From: Hepsetus odoe
Lineage: Eukaryota > Chordata > Actinopteri > Characiformes > Hepsetidae
Direction of reading: 5' to 3'
Assembly (NCBI GenBank): GCA_017165825.1
Contig: CM029393.1
Location: 6,013,138 to 6,077,137 of the forward strand
DNA length: 64,000 nt
Below, piece after piece: positions 23,757 to 35,720 of this stretch. Within the stretch, counting starts at the first letter, position 1; each line of letters starts with the position of its first letter. A program made the translations under genes and the position numbers. The notes below the pieces were generated by a model. That model did no database searches. It saw only the letters and a list, made by a program, of their open reading frames with translations, and had not been told where the DNA came from.

Positions 23757-25245
23757 TTCCTGAAGGTGTGTGTGCATTTCTCTTGTTCCTGTTGGCTGAA
23801 TCCATCCCACAGCCATTCAAGCATATCAGTAGCAGAGAATAGGGGATCATGCTCCGCACTCTCTGCCACTAAACCCCCACAGAAAGCAAATTAACCAGGT
23901 GGAATCAGGTGAGCGTTTGCTTGATTGGAGTGAAATAGTTTGTAGATTGGTGACCCCTGGTTAGCCCCCTCATCCTGGGTCAATGTACCTCATTTTGCAT
24001 TTTGTGGACCCCTGATGTTGCTGATCCCCGGAGAGAAAAGGAAAGCTGCAGAGAAAAGGAAATCTTATGGGACAATTTAACCTGAGATGCCAACAGCAGG
24101 AATCCAGCTAACCATTATTAGTACCATAGAGTAATTGATTGACTGTTATTTAATGAATTGCCCTTTACATGTTCCATTATTTTTCTCAGATTGCTCTATC
24201 ACAACCTCACCGATCATCATAGGATTCATAGTGTTGAAAAAGCCATGTGTATGGTGAACTTGCTACAGTGCATTTGTTTTTCATACCAGTAATAATTATT
24301 ATTAAAATGAAGAATTGAATAACGGTCATCAGCTTTATTCTTATCAATGCTGACAGCTTTGTGAATTAATCGCTGCAGTCTGAGCATAACAGTAGCAAAC
24401 AGTGAGTCAATACAAGTCCAGAAGTGTCTGCACTTGTGGAACTTATGTCAAGGGTATGTGTGATGGGCACCAGTTTATCTGTCCTTTTCAGCTGTTATTA
24501 GTGTAGAAGATGGGTTCAGTCAAGCAAGAGGGAGGGTGAGTGAGAGAGAGAGAGAAAGCCTTGGTGAGGTAGAGCCATATGCGGCCTGTTTGAAGCAGTT
24601 AAGCAGCTCTGAGGAGTGACAGCTTGTTCCAATGGCCGCTAATAGCTCTCATCTGTGCCTGGCCTTGTCAGTGCCCAGATTCTGTCAGTGCCAATCAGAG
24701 TCCTAATTGTACACAATTATCACACCTTCGCTTCATCCCTTCAGCACTTCACAGGTCAGCCTCTTGTTCATTTCCTTCTCCCTCTCTCTCCCTCCTCCAC
24801 TTTCCCCATTCCCTCTCTCACCCTTCTCTCCTAGGCGGAAGCTTCTTTTCACTTTTGATTAATGTGCTGCGGCCAATTAAGGCAGTGACACCCGGCTCGG
24901 CCCCCGTCATCTGCTCCCTGCCACCAGTCGGCTTGGCTGGGCCAGTCACAGACCCGTTAATTGCCCTGCGCTCGCTTTTCACCGTGACCAAAAGCCTCCT
25001 AATTGAATTTATGCAACCACTGTTATTTTTAAATAGTCATTTTGTCTTCTCAGATGGGGGCTGTTCTAGGACAGCCAGCCGTCTTTTGGGGAGGGGTTGG
25101 GGGGTGTGGTTGTAGAGATTTCTGCGTGGCAGATTTCTTTAGAAAAAACCCTGATCAGTTGATAAATGTGCAGTGTGATGGCAGGGCAAGGCCACTATGA
25201 TTTAACTGGCCAGAATACTTAAAAACAGTAAGTCCTTAGTTTTAA

Positions 25246-26038
25246 CCCATTTAAGCTGCAGGCTTATTACTCATTCATTAATCGTGAGGCATATCATTCA
25301 GTGAGAACTATATTCTGTAAATATGCTAAAACTAATCTGTATCTTATGTGGTTGTGAGAGTGAAGATTTTTCAAATCAAAGCTGAATTCCACAGATTTTA
25401 TTTAATAATGTCTTATTAAGTAAATAATTACCAATGTTTTGTTCTAGAGAATATAACAAAGTTGGAGTTTTTCACAATGGAAGTGACTGGAACATAGATA
25501 TCTGAAATGTATGATAGAAGCTCAATAGAAGCTCTAGAAGCTCATATGCTCCCAGAGAAAGTATACTGAGACCAGTTTTGACCTAAAACATGTTGCAGGG
25601 CTTAAAATGTGTTCTTAGTCCAAAAAGTACTCAAAAGTCTTTTTTTTTTTTTTTTTTTTTTTGCTTGATCATTTTTATATCATTCAGGCCTCATAAGTCC
25701 ATTAGTGATTTTGGATAGTAAATATAATACCTAATTGAGTTTTAGACACCATTATCCTTTGTTCATATATGATAAGATGATTTCCATTTATTGAACCATT
25801 TAATATCAAACCATCCTGACTGGCTTTGTTTATTTCTTAACTGAATTGAATTATTCAGGTCATCTGAAAGGTTGGTGGGATTATCTTTTGTTCATCTAAC
25901 AGCAAGCCTATTACTCAGTCATCAATCTTAAGATTTATTTTGAATTATTTTACCTGTTATAAATATTCAATTATTCAGTAACTGCCTTCAAAATTGTAGT
26001 TATACACCCCCTAGATGAATCCTTTAGAGTTTAGGGGG
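25246..26038. mobile_element. possible piggyBac-like non-autonomous element
   Basis: The 793-bp interval is flanked on both sides by TTAA (25242-25245 and 26039-26042). It begins CCC and ends GGG, the target site and terminal bases of piggyBac-type elements. The ends share only a loose inverted similarity (CCCATTTAAGCT versus CCCCCTAAACTCT). The inside is AT-rich with a T22 run at about 25640-25662 and has no transposase. TTAA is common in AT-rich DNA, so chance is a real alternative. Confidence 0.28.
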
Positions 26039-27865
26039 TTAATAAGTGCTATGTGAGTTGATAAATATGTCATAAAGTGTGTAATAACATATAATAATAA
26101 TATATAATGTATAATAGTTTGGGCAGGTATCTATAGCATAAACAGGAAGGATAAATACAGGTTGTTATTAAAGGTTTTTTTTAATTAGAGGAACATGCTT
26201 ATTTATAATATTCTCCTTCAGTTTTCCCATCCCCCAGCCCACTGCTGCCACTGTCCCGACTCTAATCACCCCCTCGGGTCTTCCTTTTATAACATCAACC
26301 CACATGCGATAGCAACTACGAAGGGAAAAAAAATCTTTCGCAATTTCCAACTGAGGCGGGTATCAGGCTAGCAGATCAGTGAAGGTGCGAGATGTTATTC
26401 TGCTTGTCTCCGATAACTCACACACTCCCGGACGCACACTCACACACACTTGGAGGCCGCATTCTCCGCGCTCTGCCCCCCTGACCTCCGCCAAACTTGA
26501 AGGTACCACCGGAGGGCAGTGGGGACTGGGAAAGGGGGAGATAGCGGCGACAAGGGCTTCATAATCCACTGTGGGCCAGATTAGGAGTGTGAGTGTGTGT
26601 GTATGTGTGTTTTGGCACCCAGACTAGTATTGGGAACTCAGGCCTCTGCTATCTTCTCTGCAGACAGGCTAGTCCTCAGGCTAACTTAGTCCCGCTGAAG
26701 CCTTTGTACTTCACACCCCCACCAACCACCAATCCACTGTCTGCTATTGCTTCCACTCTCACTGTCTCTCTCTGCTGCCTGCTGTCTCCTCTCCATTTGT
26801 AGAGCCTCCAGAATTCTTTGGTATTTATTATTTTATGAAGTTGCATTTTCACATGGCTGGGAATCTAGTGGAGTTACGATGTTCTACTTTTCTCTCTCTT
26901 CTTTAATTGTTTTGACCATATTAAAAGCAGCAAATTAGGAAAAATTCATGTAGCTCCCAAAAAATGTTGATCAATCAAGAAAAAGATGGTTTCTTCAGTT
27001 CTGAACCGAAGCTATAAGTGGTAAGAAGATGTTCACCGTTGATTGCTCCTGTTTACAGGGACACCTGTAATTGTTTCCTCGTCTGGGAGTCAAAGGTCAA
27101 CCCAAATTCTAAGAAGCTTTAAACTGCCATTCAAATTGTAGCGGCCCACTTAAAATTCACCAAACCCAAACAGTTCCTCCACTTTCACTTGAGAAATGTA
27201 ATCTTGCAGCCTCCTACTGTTGTGACAAAGGCTTAGCATCCTCTTTTTGGTTAAATTGCCTCTTGAAAAGTTCTCATCAGCGTCATACAGATTCTTTTTT
27301 AGCCTGTTGGTTGTCAAGCTATTTTTCTGGAGCTGAACTGTGCACGAGAAAGGCTCGTCAAACATCGAAGCACACAAAAAAAATGCATAATTTGACTGTT
27401 AGGGGAATTAGGCGGCTATGAAAGAATCCTTTTCTATGTGTTACGAATGGACTGTTTGTTTATCTGAAAGGATGCACATTGTATCAATTTGCAGCTTCGC
27501 GCTCCAGACGCCTGCAGGCTAGAGGCTCTCAGAAGTTGGGAGAATTAATTAGTTTTTTTTATTATTATTATTTATTGAGTAATCTATCGGGGGACTGAGG
27601 GAGAGAGAGTGAAAGAGAGAGGGGTGAGAGGCAAGGGACGCCCTGAGGCGCTGTCCTTTAAACACTGGAGTCCTGCGCCGGTTATCTGCACCACACATGG
27701 CTCACACAAAGTCAGCCGACAAATGAGAAAAAGCGCTACAGAAGATAGAGCTGGATAAAGTGAGAGGGAGGGAGAGAGAAGACTGAAGAGAGAGAAAAAG
27801 TGGGTAATGAGAAAGAGTGAAACAGGCTTGCAGGGAACTTAATGGTAAAGTGTTGTCGTAGTCCA

Positions 27866-28060
27866 TCAAGTCAAGTTCAGTTTATTTTTATAGCACATTT
27901 TACTGACACGATCCCAAAACAGCTTTATAGAAGCCAAGTCTGAGCCTCTAGTGAACAAGCCAAAGATGGCCAAGGCCAAACTCCCTAAAGCTGGAGGAAG
28001 AACCCTTAGGAGGAACCAAGACTCAAAAAAGGGTGCCATTCTCATCTGGTCGACTTTGGA
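27866..28060 (+). repeat. diverged interspersed repeat of a type common in fish
   Basis: The sequence runs TCAAGTTCAGTTTATTTTTA, AAACAGCTTTATAGAAG, then GGAGGAAGAACCC and GAGGAACCAAGACTCA-like blocks. I recognise this order from high-copy repeats in otophysan fish genomes. I cannot name the family, and the strand is only the orientation in which I recognise it. No coding capacity is seen. Confidence 0.55.
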
Positions 28061-28388
28061 AAGCAAACAAGAATTGCAGAAAATTGCTTCAGACACTAAA
28101 CGAGACTATACTGTACGATACTATTAGTATACCATATACTATTACCATAAACAGTATATAAGAAACTAACGACATAAATAGGCAGTAGAGTCTAAACCAC
28201 TTGTGACCATTAGAGTCTATAGTACGCAGCTGTAGGACCATTCTTAGAGATAGCAATGTTCTGGAAACAGGTACAAGTACTGAGCCAATCTCAGCAGAAA
28301 ATGGATTGAATATCAAAGTGGAAAATAGAAATAATGCAATCTAGTGATGTAAAAAATCTAGAGTGATGTAAAAAAAATCTAAAGTGTG

Positions 28389-29166
28389 CAGGGTTGACGA
28401 ACATTTGAGTTAGTGTAATTTTTTGAGCTTAAATACTAATTCTGCTACTGTAATACTGTGCTTAACCATTGCATTGAAAGACATACTGTACTTAGACACT
28501 AATGAAATGAATCACTTGTATTTCGCTCGTTTGTCTTTGTGTGCAGACTAGTGCTGCTGACTAGTCAGCGCAGAACCACATTTCACACACCTGAACAAAG
28601 AAGAACTTGAATTTCATTTGCTAAAATATTTGCTTTTCACTTTTTGATACTTGAGTGTGTTCAAATATTTATATTTTTTCCCTCAAGTATATTCTTGGCT
28701 CTAATTCTTCACCTTTGAGTGAGTAAAATGTGTCCCAGGACCCATACTTTCATTTCATTTCTCTGTATTCATTTCCCTGGATATTCCTTCTATACCTGCA
28801 ATATGTGTGATATGTTGTTGGCTCTATCGTTCTACATGCGAGGTAGCAAATTTTGAAGTAATCTGAGCCTGGTAACCTGCAGATGGAAATCTCAAGTGAA
28901 GTCATTAAAAATAGCTTGGCATCAGCTGAGCATCAACCCAAATTCCAGTCTCTAGCCTAAATGTAAATGAAGTCTTGCTCAGTTAAACTCAGTTTATGAT
29001 GACATAATAATGTCATAATATACATGTTATTGTTGTTTTGGAAACATGTGCAAAGCGTAAAAAAGGTGTAAACCTAATGCAAAAGCTCCAGCGATAGAGA
29101 TATTCTTTTAAATGATATTTAAGTATACATAACTGAGTAAATGGAAGTAGTCACTACACACCCCTG
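28389..29166. mobile_element. hAT-like non-autonomous element, decayed
   Basis: The left end is CAGGGTTGACGAAC and the right end ACTACACACCCCTG, giving short imperfect inverted termini of the CAGRGGTG type. Inside are ACTTGAGT, TCAAATATTTATA and CACCTTTGAGTGAGTAAAATG-like blocks of the style of the abundant fish hAT repeats built from AGTACTT motifs. The expected 8-bp target duplication is not clear (AAAGTGTG versus AATGCGAC), so the edges are tentative. Confidence 0.45.
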
Positions 29167-30898
29167 AATGCGACTTATCTTTCGTCTACTTATCCTGAGC
29201 TTTTATCGGTGTCAGAGCAGCAATAGCCACTGGTGGCCTGAGGTGCTTGTTTTTCCTACTCCAACTGTAGATATTTCAGATTAGGCTCAGCTCTCATATC
29301 AGATGAAGAGTGGGAATGCTATTGATTTTTGTTTATATAGCTACATTAGCATCCCAGGGCGAGCAGATTTGTAATGATATCTCGGCTCAGCCGAAGGGTC
29401 TAATCTCCCGCCTGCAGCAAGAGTTCAAAACTTATATGTTTGGCCAAGGTGTGTCAAGGTCAAACCAACCCACAACCCAACTTGAGGGATCTTACACAGC
29501 TTCACAGCGCAAAGGACAGGATATGGAATTCAAGATTAGTTTGGAGGACAGTTGTTCTAGTTTTCTAGAATGAGAAGTGTTTCATGTGAAAAGCGTGAAA
29601 AGAACAAGAACATGTTCATTGTTCATCCGTTAATTTGCTTAATACAGCATACTGGGGGAAAATAAAATACAACATTTGTATTATATAGTTGATTTTTGTC
29701 TCCCATTTATTGTATCTTGTGAAACAGAATAGAAATCATTCAGCATTATGTTGAAAACAAAGTTTCCATTGTTTTTCCCTTTAATTAATTTGAGGATGCT
29801 TTAACATTTGCATTCCACTGTATACAGTATAGTCATGTTTCTTGTAAATTGGCCAGTAAAGTAAAGTAGGAGGTGAAAGTCTATAAAACAAAAAATAAAT
29901 GTGCAGCTTTGTGGATTTCCCCCTAAAAAGCACAACATATTGAGTGTCTACAGTATAAATGGGCTGTTCCAGTGGTGCTTCAAAAGTTGCTTGGCACTCA
30001 TTCTCCAAAAGAGGTCATTTTTTTCCTCCTGTTGAGGAACTCCTCGCGAAGTCAGCGCCTTATAATTAGAGGGCCTGATAGAGGAATGGGCCTCGATTGT
30101 CTGCCGCTTTTTAATTTAATGTGCATATAAAAAAGGAAGCGGTGTAATCAAGCTTCAATTAACTGATGACTAAATCTGTCCCACCCCTCCAGCTGCTTTC
30201 CCTGGACCCCCGACGCGCCAGTCAGTCCCACATCCCCACCAACACTCTCTCACCTCCCCTGTGGGCCCCCTCTCTCGCCCGCCACTGCGTCCTGACAAGG
30301 GCTACTTGTGCTCTCCCGCTCGCTAATCCATTTTAATCAGGAAAGGAACCAATCTCTCATCCAAATGGCTGCGTCACATGTGTCCCAGCTGAAACAGGGG
30401 GGCTACGAAACTCCAGCTTATGTGGCTCTATGTCACGTGTGCTGTGTGTGTCTGTGTAAGTGTGTGTGTAAGAATGAGGGGGGGTTCATACTGATAGAAT
30501 TAACATGAGGAAATGGCTAACCAGCTTTAAAGCTCTGATGTGCCTCAAGTGCTTCATATTTCCTGGGAGAAGCATTTTGTGGAATATTAATCATAATATG
30601 ATTAATTCTGCTGCTCTGGAGCGCACGTGCTGCTTCCACAAAGGCGGCTTGAATGGAGACTCTCGGGGTCCGTATTTCTCACTTCCACGCCGCAGGCTGT
30701 AGAATTTAAACTGCGTTTAAAACTCACTCGGAGAGGAGCCGTTGGAAGGGAACATGTGTGTCCGTGGGAAGTGCAGCGAGGTTGTGTGTGTGAGTGTGTG
30801 TGAGTGTAGGCTCCTTCGTGATGGACTAATTGGTTTAGCAGCCAAGGAGGCCAAAGGCCAGCATAGCGTAGCGAGGGACAATGCAAACCTGATGTGGG

Positions 30899-30899
<1 letters not shown>

Positions 30900-30954
<55 letters not shown>

Positions 30955-30972
30955 AAGGGAGAGAGAGAGAGA
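30900..30972. repeat. (GA)n microsatellite
   Basis: About 24 pure GA units, then an imperfect extension. Confidence 0.96.
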
Positions 30973-32593
30973 TCATGTGTGAGGCATCTCTCCACTACTC
31001 TTTCTCCATGATCTATCCCTCTCTCCCTTTTTAGTCCTCATCTCCCAGGATGTTGAAAGAGCCAGCCTCATAAAAAAACCCAGAATATGCTGTGATGTGT
31101 CCTGCAGGTTAAAGATTTACTATCTTGTTTGTTGGACAGGTTCAGAGTGTTTTCGGCCTTGCTAAACAGTTTCCCCCCATCCTGATCCACTCTTTGACAC
31201 ACATCTGGCATTACTCTACCTGAATAACCAGTACTTGCTGCCGATGGTATTGTTTTATCAACCCAGTCTCCATTTGCTTTTGTAGCAGATGCAGGAGCTA
31301 AATTATGATTACCTTTAAAGCTTTGCACCTTCTCACTTTCCAATGTTTCTCAAAAATCAAAGTTACAGAATAACTAGTATGACAGTTTAATCTAGTATAA
31401 ACCATCATCAGAAAGCTTTATAGGTCTTTTGTCATATAAGCAGATTTTATCATCAAAATGTATAATTTACTCTCCTGTCCAGACTATATAAATGCATATG
31501 AAGTTTCAAAAACCAGCCTGTCTTGAGCACATCTGTAGTTTTGATGTCAGCACCAGGCATATTTACAAATGGTGGATTTGTAAAAGTGATGAGTTATGAT
31601 TGAGCAGGAAAAGACTAAACATCCTCACTGTGGAGGATCATATGGATAACTGTAGATGATAAAAATCCTAAAGTCAAAAAGGAGTGTCTGAATTTTTTTA
31701 TTTCAAAGGGAAAAATATCAGATGCAGACTTTTGCCCCTAAGATGTATATCTGAAAGGGTTAATGAACCTAATGGCACCTGGAAAGTAATGGCACCTGCC
31801 CCGTATTCACACCTTCATATTTCAACACTCCATCCCCTCACAATTAAGGACATGGAAATGGAAGGAGGCTGGAGTTAGGATGGGATGTATTAAGTGGTCT
31901 GGCCACTGGGATTGAGGAGACACGTACTTGGCTGGGTTTTGGGCCTCTGTGCCCTCTTTTCATTACTATTCATGAGCACAGGGCTTGGGGGATGCCTGGC
32001 GGGTGGGATTAGGTTTTCCCTCAGTGCTTGTTGTGCTAGAGGCCTCAGGACAGGGTGCTGGCTGACACTGCAAACTGAGTGTGATGAGCCTCTTTCTCTC
32101 TCTCTCTCTCTCGCCCAATGTATGCAGTTTCTGACCACAGGACCTCTGTTATCCAGATATTTTTTGGGTGGTTGTCCCTTCTCACCACAGTAGTGACACT
32201 AACATGGTAACTGTTGTGGCCGTGTGTTTGGCTATTGCACGAGGGCATCAGGCACAGTGGTGTAGCCGCATCACACTCCTGAGTGTGACTTCTGAGTTGA
32301 GAGTGCGCCACCAACTAAAAAGATTTAACGAAGGGAGGATATGTGTTCAAAAGCGAACCAATGAGAGAGAGCTAGAGGATGGATTTCAAAATCTGTGCAT
32401 CAGTAGATGGGCTACAGTCTCTAACTGTAGACCAGGAAGGTGAAATCACAAGGTGTAAGTTCTAAAAAATGAAAGTGCCATAACAGTTATTGCATGAGGG
32501 TATAGATCTGGGGGAACTATAATTAGAATTTTTACATCATTTGGAGAACATGACCTATTGGCAAAAAAGGTGTATTCAGATAAACCATCCACT

Positions 32594-32702
32594 GTTGCCC
32601 ACTGCTGCATGGGTTAAATGCAGAGGTCCAATTTCATTCTTTCTGGTTCACTGAGTGCTGTGCTGTGACCTCGCAATGACAAGAATAGTCACTTTCACTT
32701 TC
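32594..32702 (+). mobile_element. SINE family A, 3' fragment
   Basis: It matches the 3' half of the SINE at 40431-40669: GCAGAGG with AATTTCATT, GTGCTGTGCTGTG, then AATGACAAGAATAGTCACTT. The tRNA-related head is missing. It ends about 100 bp upstream of exon 8. Confidence 0.8.
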
Positions 32703-32800
32703 TTTTTTTTTCACTTTCTTCAAAGACACAATGGCATCAATAGAAAAAATGTGTTATAAGTGGTAAAAAGGCCTAAGTATTTCTTTCTCTCTCTCTGCAG

Positions 32801-33050
32801 GTGATGAGTATCCTGAGTAACCCTAGTGCTGTGCCCTCTCAGCCCCAGCATGATTTCTCCATCTCACCGCTCCACGGCACCCTGGAGGCCTCTAACCCCA
32901 TCTCGGCCAGTTGCAGCCAGCGCTCTGATCCCATTAAGAGTGTGGACAGCCTGGCCTCCTCACAATCTTACTGCCCTCCGACCTACAGCGCCACCAGCTA
33001 CAGCGTGGACCCCGTCACTGCTGGCTACCAGTACAGCCAGTATGGCCAAA
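32801..33050 (+). CDS. pax7: pax7 exon 8: transactivation region, part 2
   Basis: A 250-bp exon with strong polypyrimidine acceptor CTCTCTCTGCAG (to 32800) and donor AAA|GTGAGT (33051). It is in phase 0 with exon 7 and encodes VMSILSNPSAVPSQPQHDFS, then ISPLHGTLE, ISASCSQRSDPIKSVDSL, SYCPPTYSATSYSVDP and GYQYSQYGQ. SCSQR and SQSYCPPTYS are conserved PAX3/7 motifs. VMSILSNPSAVP and FSISPLHG are the PAX7 forms (PAX3 has VMGLLTN and YALSPLTG). The region is rich in Ser, Pro, Tyr and Gln and forms the transactivation domain. The last base joins exon 9 to give Ser. If intron 8 is retained, translation reads QSE and stops at 33056-33058. Confidence 0.96.
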
Positions 33051-33354
33051 GTGAGTAGCTACACTATTGTGTGTTACCCCTTAAGGTGGAAGGATCATGC
33101 TAATGCAATTAAGACAGCAATATAAGAAATATGATCTGTAGTTTGTAGCAGTCCAAATTCTGAGGGAGGCATTAAGCCTTGAAATATATTTTCTAACAGG
33201 ACAGATCAGGAGTGGGCAGTAGGGCAGCTGGTATAGTGGTAAGGAACTAGGCTTCATGATCAGAAGGTCATGGGTTGGAATCTCAGATCTGTAGGTTGCC
33301 CTGAGGTACCCTTGAGCAAAGTACTGTCCCCATCACTGCTCCCTGGGTGCTGTA

Positions 33355-33389
<35 letters not shown>

Positions 33390-35604
33390 TGTGGGTTAAA
33401 TATATAGGTTGTGGTTCACTGTGTGCTGTGCTGTGTGTTCACAATGATAAATTCACTTTTACTTCACAGTTCTGGACTGGCCAACATCCAACACACTTAT
33501 ACAAAAGACACAAACTGAGTTTTTGGTCCTCCAAATCCAGAACTGAACTGGGCAAATAAAAATCCATACATTTATGATTAATCTTCATTGATTTTGAATG
33601 ATTGGTGAAAAGAAAAGAAAAGTATGGTGTATGTAAAAAGATAAGTATGGAGTATCGTAAACTCCACTAAGAACTAAGCAGTGGACCCTTAAACCAGCTG
33701 AACCTGCAGTAAACAGGGGCGTTGCCCACACATAGCACCCACATAAACATTGTCTACATTTAAGTCTGGGTTCTGACCAGCTTGAATCTGTTTGTTACTT
33801 TCAGTATTTGTTTCACTGTAATGTAGGAAAATTAGTACATGCGCTATGAAAATGCTTAAAAGGTTTTACCCTGCAAAACTGGAAGGAAGCAAGGCCCCTT
33901 GTGAGAAAGATGCAGCCCTTCAATTTATGTATTCGGTGCATTCCTGGGAAAAGCACTGAATCACGCCTAATTAATTAAATTGATGAAATTTTTGATTTCA
34001 TGTTGCATTGAACCGTTTCTTAAAGAATCTTAATTGAATCGAATCATTTTACACCCCTAACATTACCATCTTAATATATCATGACTCACTTCCTTTGCTT
34101 GTGTGGAAGTCTAAAGCAGGGCCTACATGAAGAGGCTAATTCTCAGATCACCTGTCCAGTTCTTTTGGAGTAGTTCATCACTGGTTTAGCCCAATGGCTC
34201 TGACCTCCCTTATCCAGAACTGGCAATCCTAATGGCTTCCTTTAGGGGCAGTCTGGGTGCTGAGTCGGGATGATCGGAGGACGAATCTCTAGCCTTCTCC
34301 TGCCGTGACCCCTGTGGCCAGTGTGGCAGACACATGCTCCTGATAAAGAGGTGCTCCACTGCCTCGAGGCGGCTGGGTTAGTCACACTCGTTTGTGCTCC
34401 ACTGGGAAAACGGGCAGAGGGGCCACTTCAAAGCCAGAGACCCCCCACACCCCCAGGGTGCCACTGTCCTTTTAGCCACCTCTCTCTTACTCCCACACAC
34501 ACACACTCGCACACCAAGGAAAAACATACCCACTCCCTGAAATACGTGCCGGGGGGCAGGAAAGGACTGATTGATTGAATTAGCATAATCAGTGGCTGAT
34601 GTTGTCACTGGGGCAAGCTGGAGTGGCTCTACCCATCACTCGGGCATAGGGCAGGTGAGCTGGAATAACATTGAATCAATATGAAGGTGCTCTGACTGGT
34701 GGAGGCTCAGTGATGAGCGAGTGTCAGGTTAATTATGAGGGAGATTGAGCGACGTGGGCCGCCTAATAACTGAGGGATGAATGAAAGAGGTTTGATGAGG
34801 AAAATGAAGGGGGGATAAGGAGTGTGTGAGGCATGAAATCTGAGATGCCAAGAGTAATAAAGAGTGGCATGAACACACACATACACACACACTCCCTTCA
34901 TTATTACTTAATGACACCGTGCTTTTCTGCCTCATCTGTATAAGTATTATACAGCAACAGGCTCAGAAATGCATAAAAAAGACAAGATATAATAAAGGAA
35001 ATACAGGTATCATGTATCCAGAAATTAAGTAGCTATATTTGGTCTGCAATATGTTTCAGTATTCAGAACACAGCTGCTTTCTTGTAAATAGTTGAACATG
35101 TTTAGAATACTACTCCTAAAAATAAAATTAAAAATCCTTAAAAAAAATCCATAAACTTTATGAACTAATTTTAAAATCAGTGATGAATGAAATTTCGAAA
35201 CCATTCAAATAAGTGATTTTTAAAAAATGAATAATTATTTATATTATAAATAGAAGAATAAGATGAAAAGTTGATCAGTATTGATAAAACTTTGGATTAA
35301 TTAAGTACAAATTGAACAGCATTTTCCTAGAGTCCTAAATGTTAGGGAAAAAATGAACATTTACCAAACATTTAGGTTTGGACTCTGTATTCTTTTATGT
35401 TATGCATATTATGGGTTGAGGCAAATGTGTGTTAATCAGGACATATACTTTGCATAATTCTACATTTTGGACTATAAGCTTCTGTTGCATGTCAGCTATT
35501 TGCCCTGTTTCTAAAGAAGAACTAAATAAGAAAACTTTTTTTTGCTGGTTGTTGGGATGAAGACACAGATATAACCTTCTGCTCACCCCTATGTGTGTTT
35601 CTAG
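33051..35604 (+). other. pax7: pax7 intron 8 (2,554 bp)
   Basis: Borders are GTGAGT and GTTTCTAG. It contains a full-length SINE of family A (33212-33465). A repeat-poor, mixed-composition stretch at about 34200-34860, with a GAATTAGCATAATCAGTGGC core near 34577, is a candidate conserved element. From about 34960 to 35400 it is AT-rich with nothing recognisable. Confidence 0.9.
33212..33465 (+). mobile_element. tRNA-derived SINE, family A, with internal (GT)n
   Basis: The head has an A-box-like TGGTATAGTGGT and a B-box-like GGGTTGGAATCTC. The body CAGATCTGTAGGTTGCCCTG and CCCCATCACTGCTCCCTGGG matches the copies at 40431 and 43343. A GT microsatellite (33356-33388) has expanded in the middle of the element where the other copies have none. 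Ends are approximate, and no clear target duplication is seen. Confidence 0.85.
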
Positions 35605-35720
35605 GTGCAGTGGACTACCTGGCTAAGAACGTCAGTTTGTCCACCCAGCGGAGGATGAAGCTGGGCGATCATTCTGCTGTCCTGGGACTGCTGCAGGTGG
35701 AGACAGGACAGGCCTACTGA
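35605..35720 (+). CDS. pax7: pax7 exon 9: OAR-like C-terminus and stop
   Basis: The terminal coding exon, 116 coding bp, with acceptor GTTTCTAG (to 35604). The first two bases complete Ser (A|GT). It then encodes AVDYLAKNVSLSTQRRMKLG and DHSAVLGLLQVETGQAY, and stops at TGA 35718-35720. This is the conserved long C-terminus of vertebrate PAX7. The VSLSTQRRMKLGxHSAVLGLL segment is the OAR-like motif, which in paired-class proteins modulates transactivation. Fit to the human end is close, with only a few substitutions (for example D for E before HSAVLG, and Q for P before VETGQAY). There is no sign of decay. Confidence 0.96.

Larger units (their letters stand above)
15241..32800 (+). other. pax7: pax7 intron 7 (17,560 bp)
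   Basis: Its borders are GTGGGT and CTCTGCAG. No coding exon is supported inside. Listed separately are the CpG-rich block (19675-20175), the polypyrimidine array and AT repeat (20911-21786), other microsatellites, the possible piggyBac-like element, a diverged interspersed repeat, a hAT-like relic and a SINE tail just before exon 8. Repeat-free mixed-composition stretches that could be conserved regulatory DNA are about 17990-18540, 24820-25060, 26220-26560, 27440-27760 and 30030-30190. In the remaining stretches (15350-17980, 22900-24500, 29170-30030, 31000-32590) I see nothing definite. Confidence 0.85.

Noticed and set aside
24624..25115. 163-codon plus-strand frame in intron 7
   Set aside because: Low-complexity pyrimidine-rich sequence in part, no recognisable domain, no splice-compatible link to pax7. 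More likely a non-coding, perhaps conserved, block.
5631..35720. PAX3 as the gene identity
   Set aside because: All discriminating residues (DVESEPD, EKAF, QRTKL, LAAFNHLLPGG, VMSILSN, FSISPLHG) are of the PAX7 type, and the C-terminus is PAX7's.
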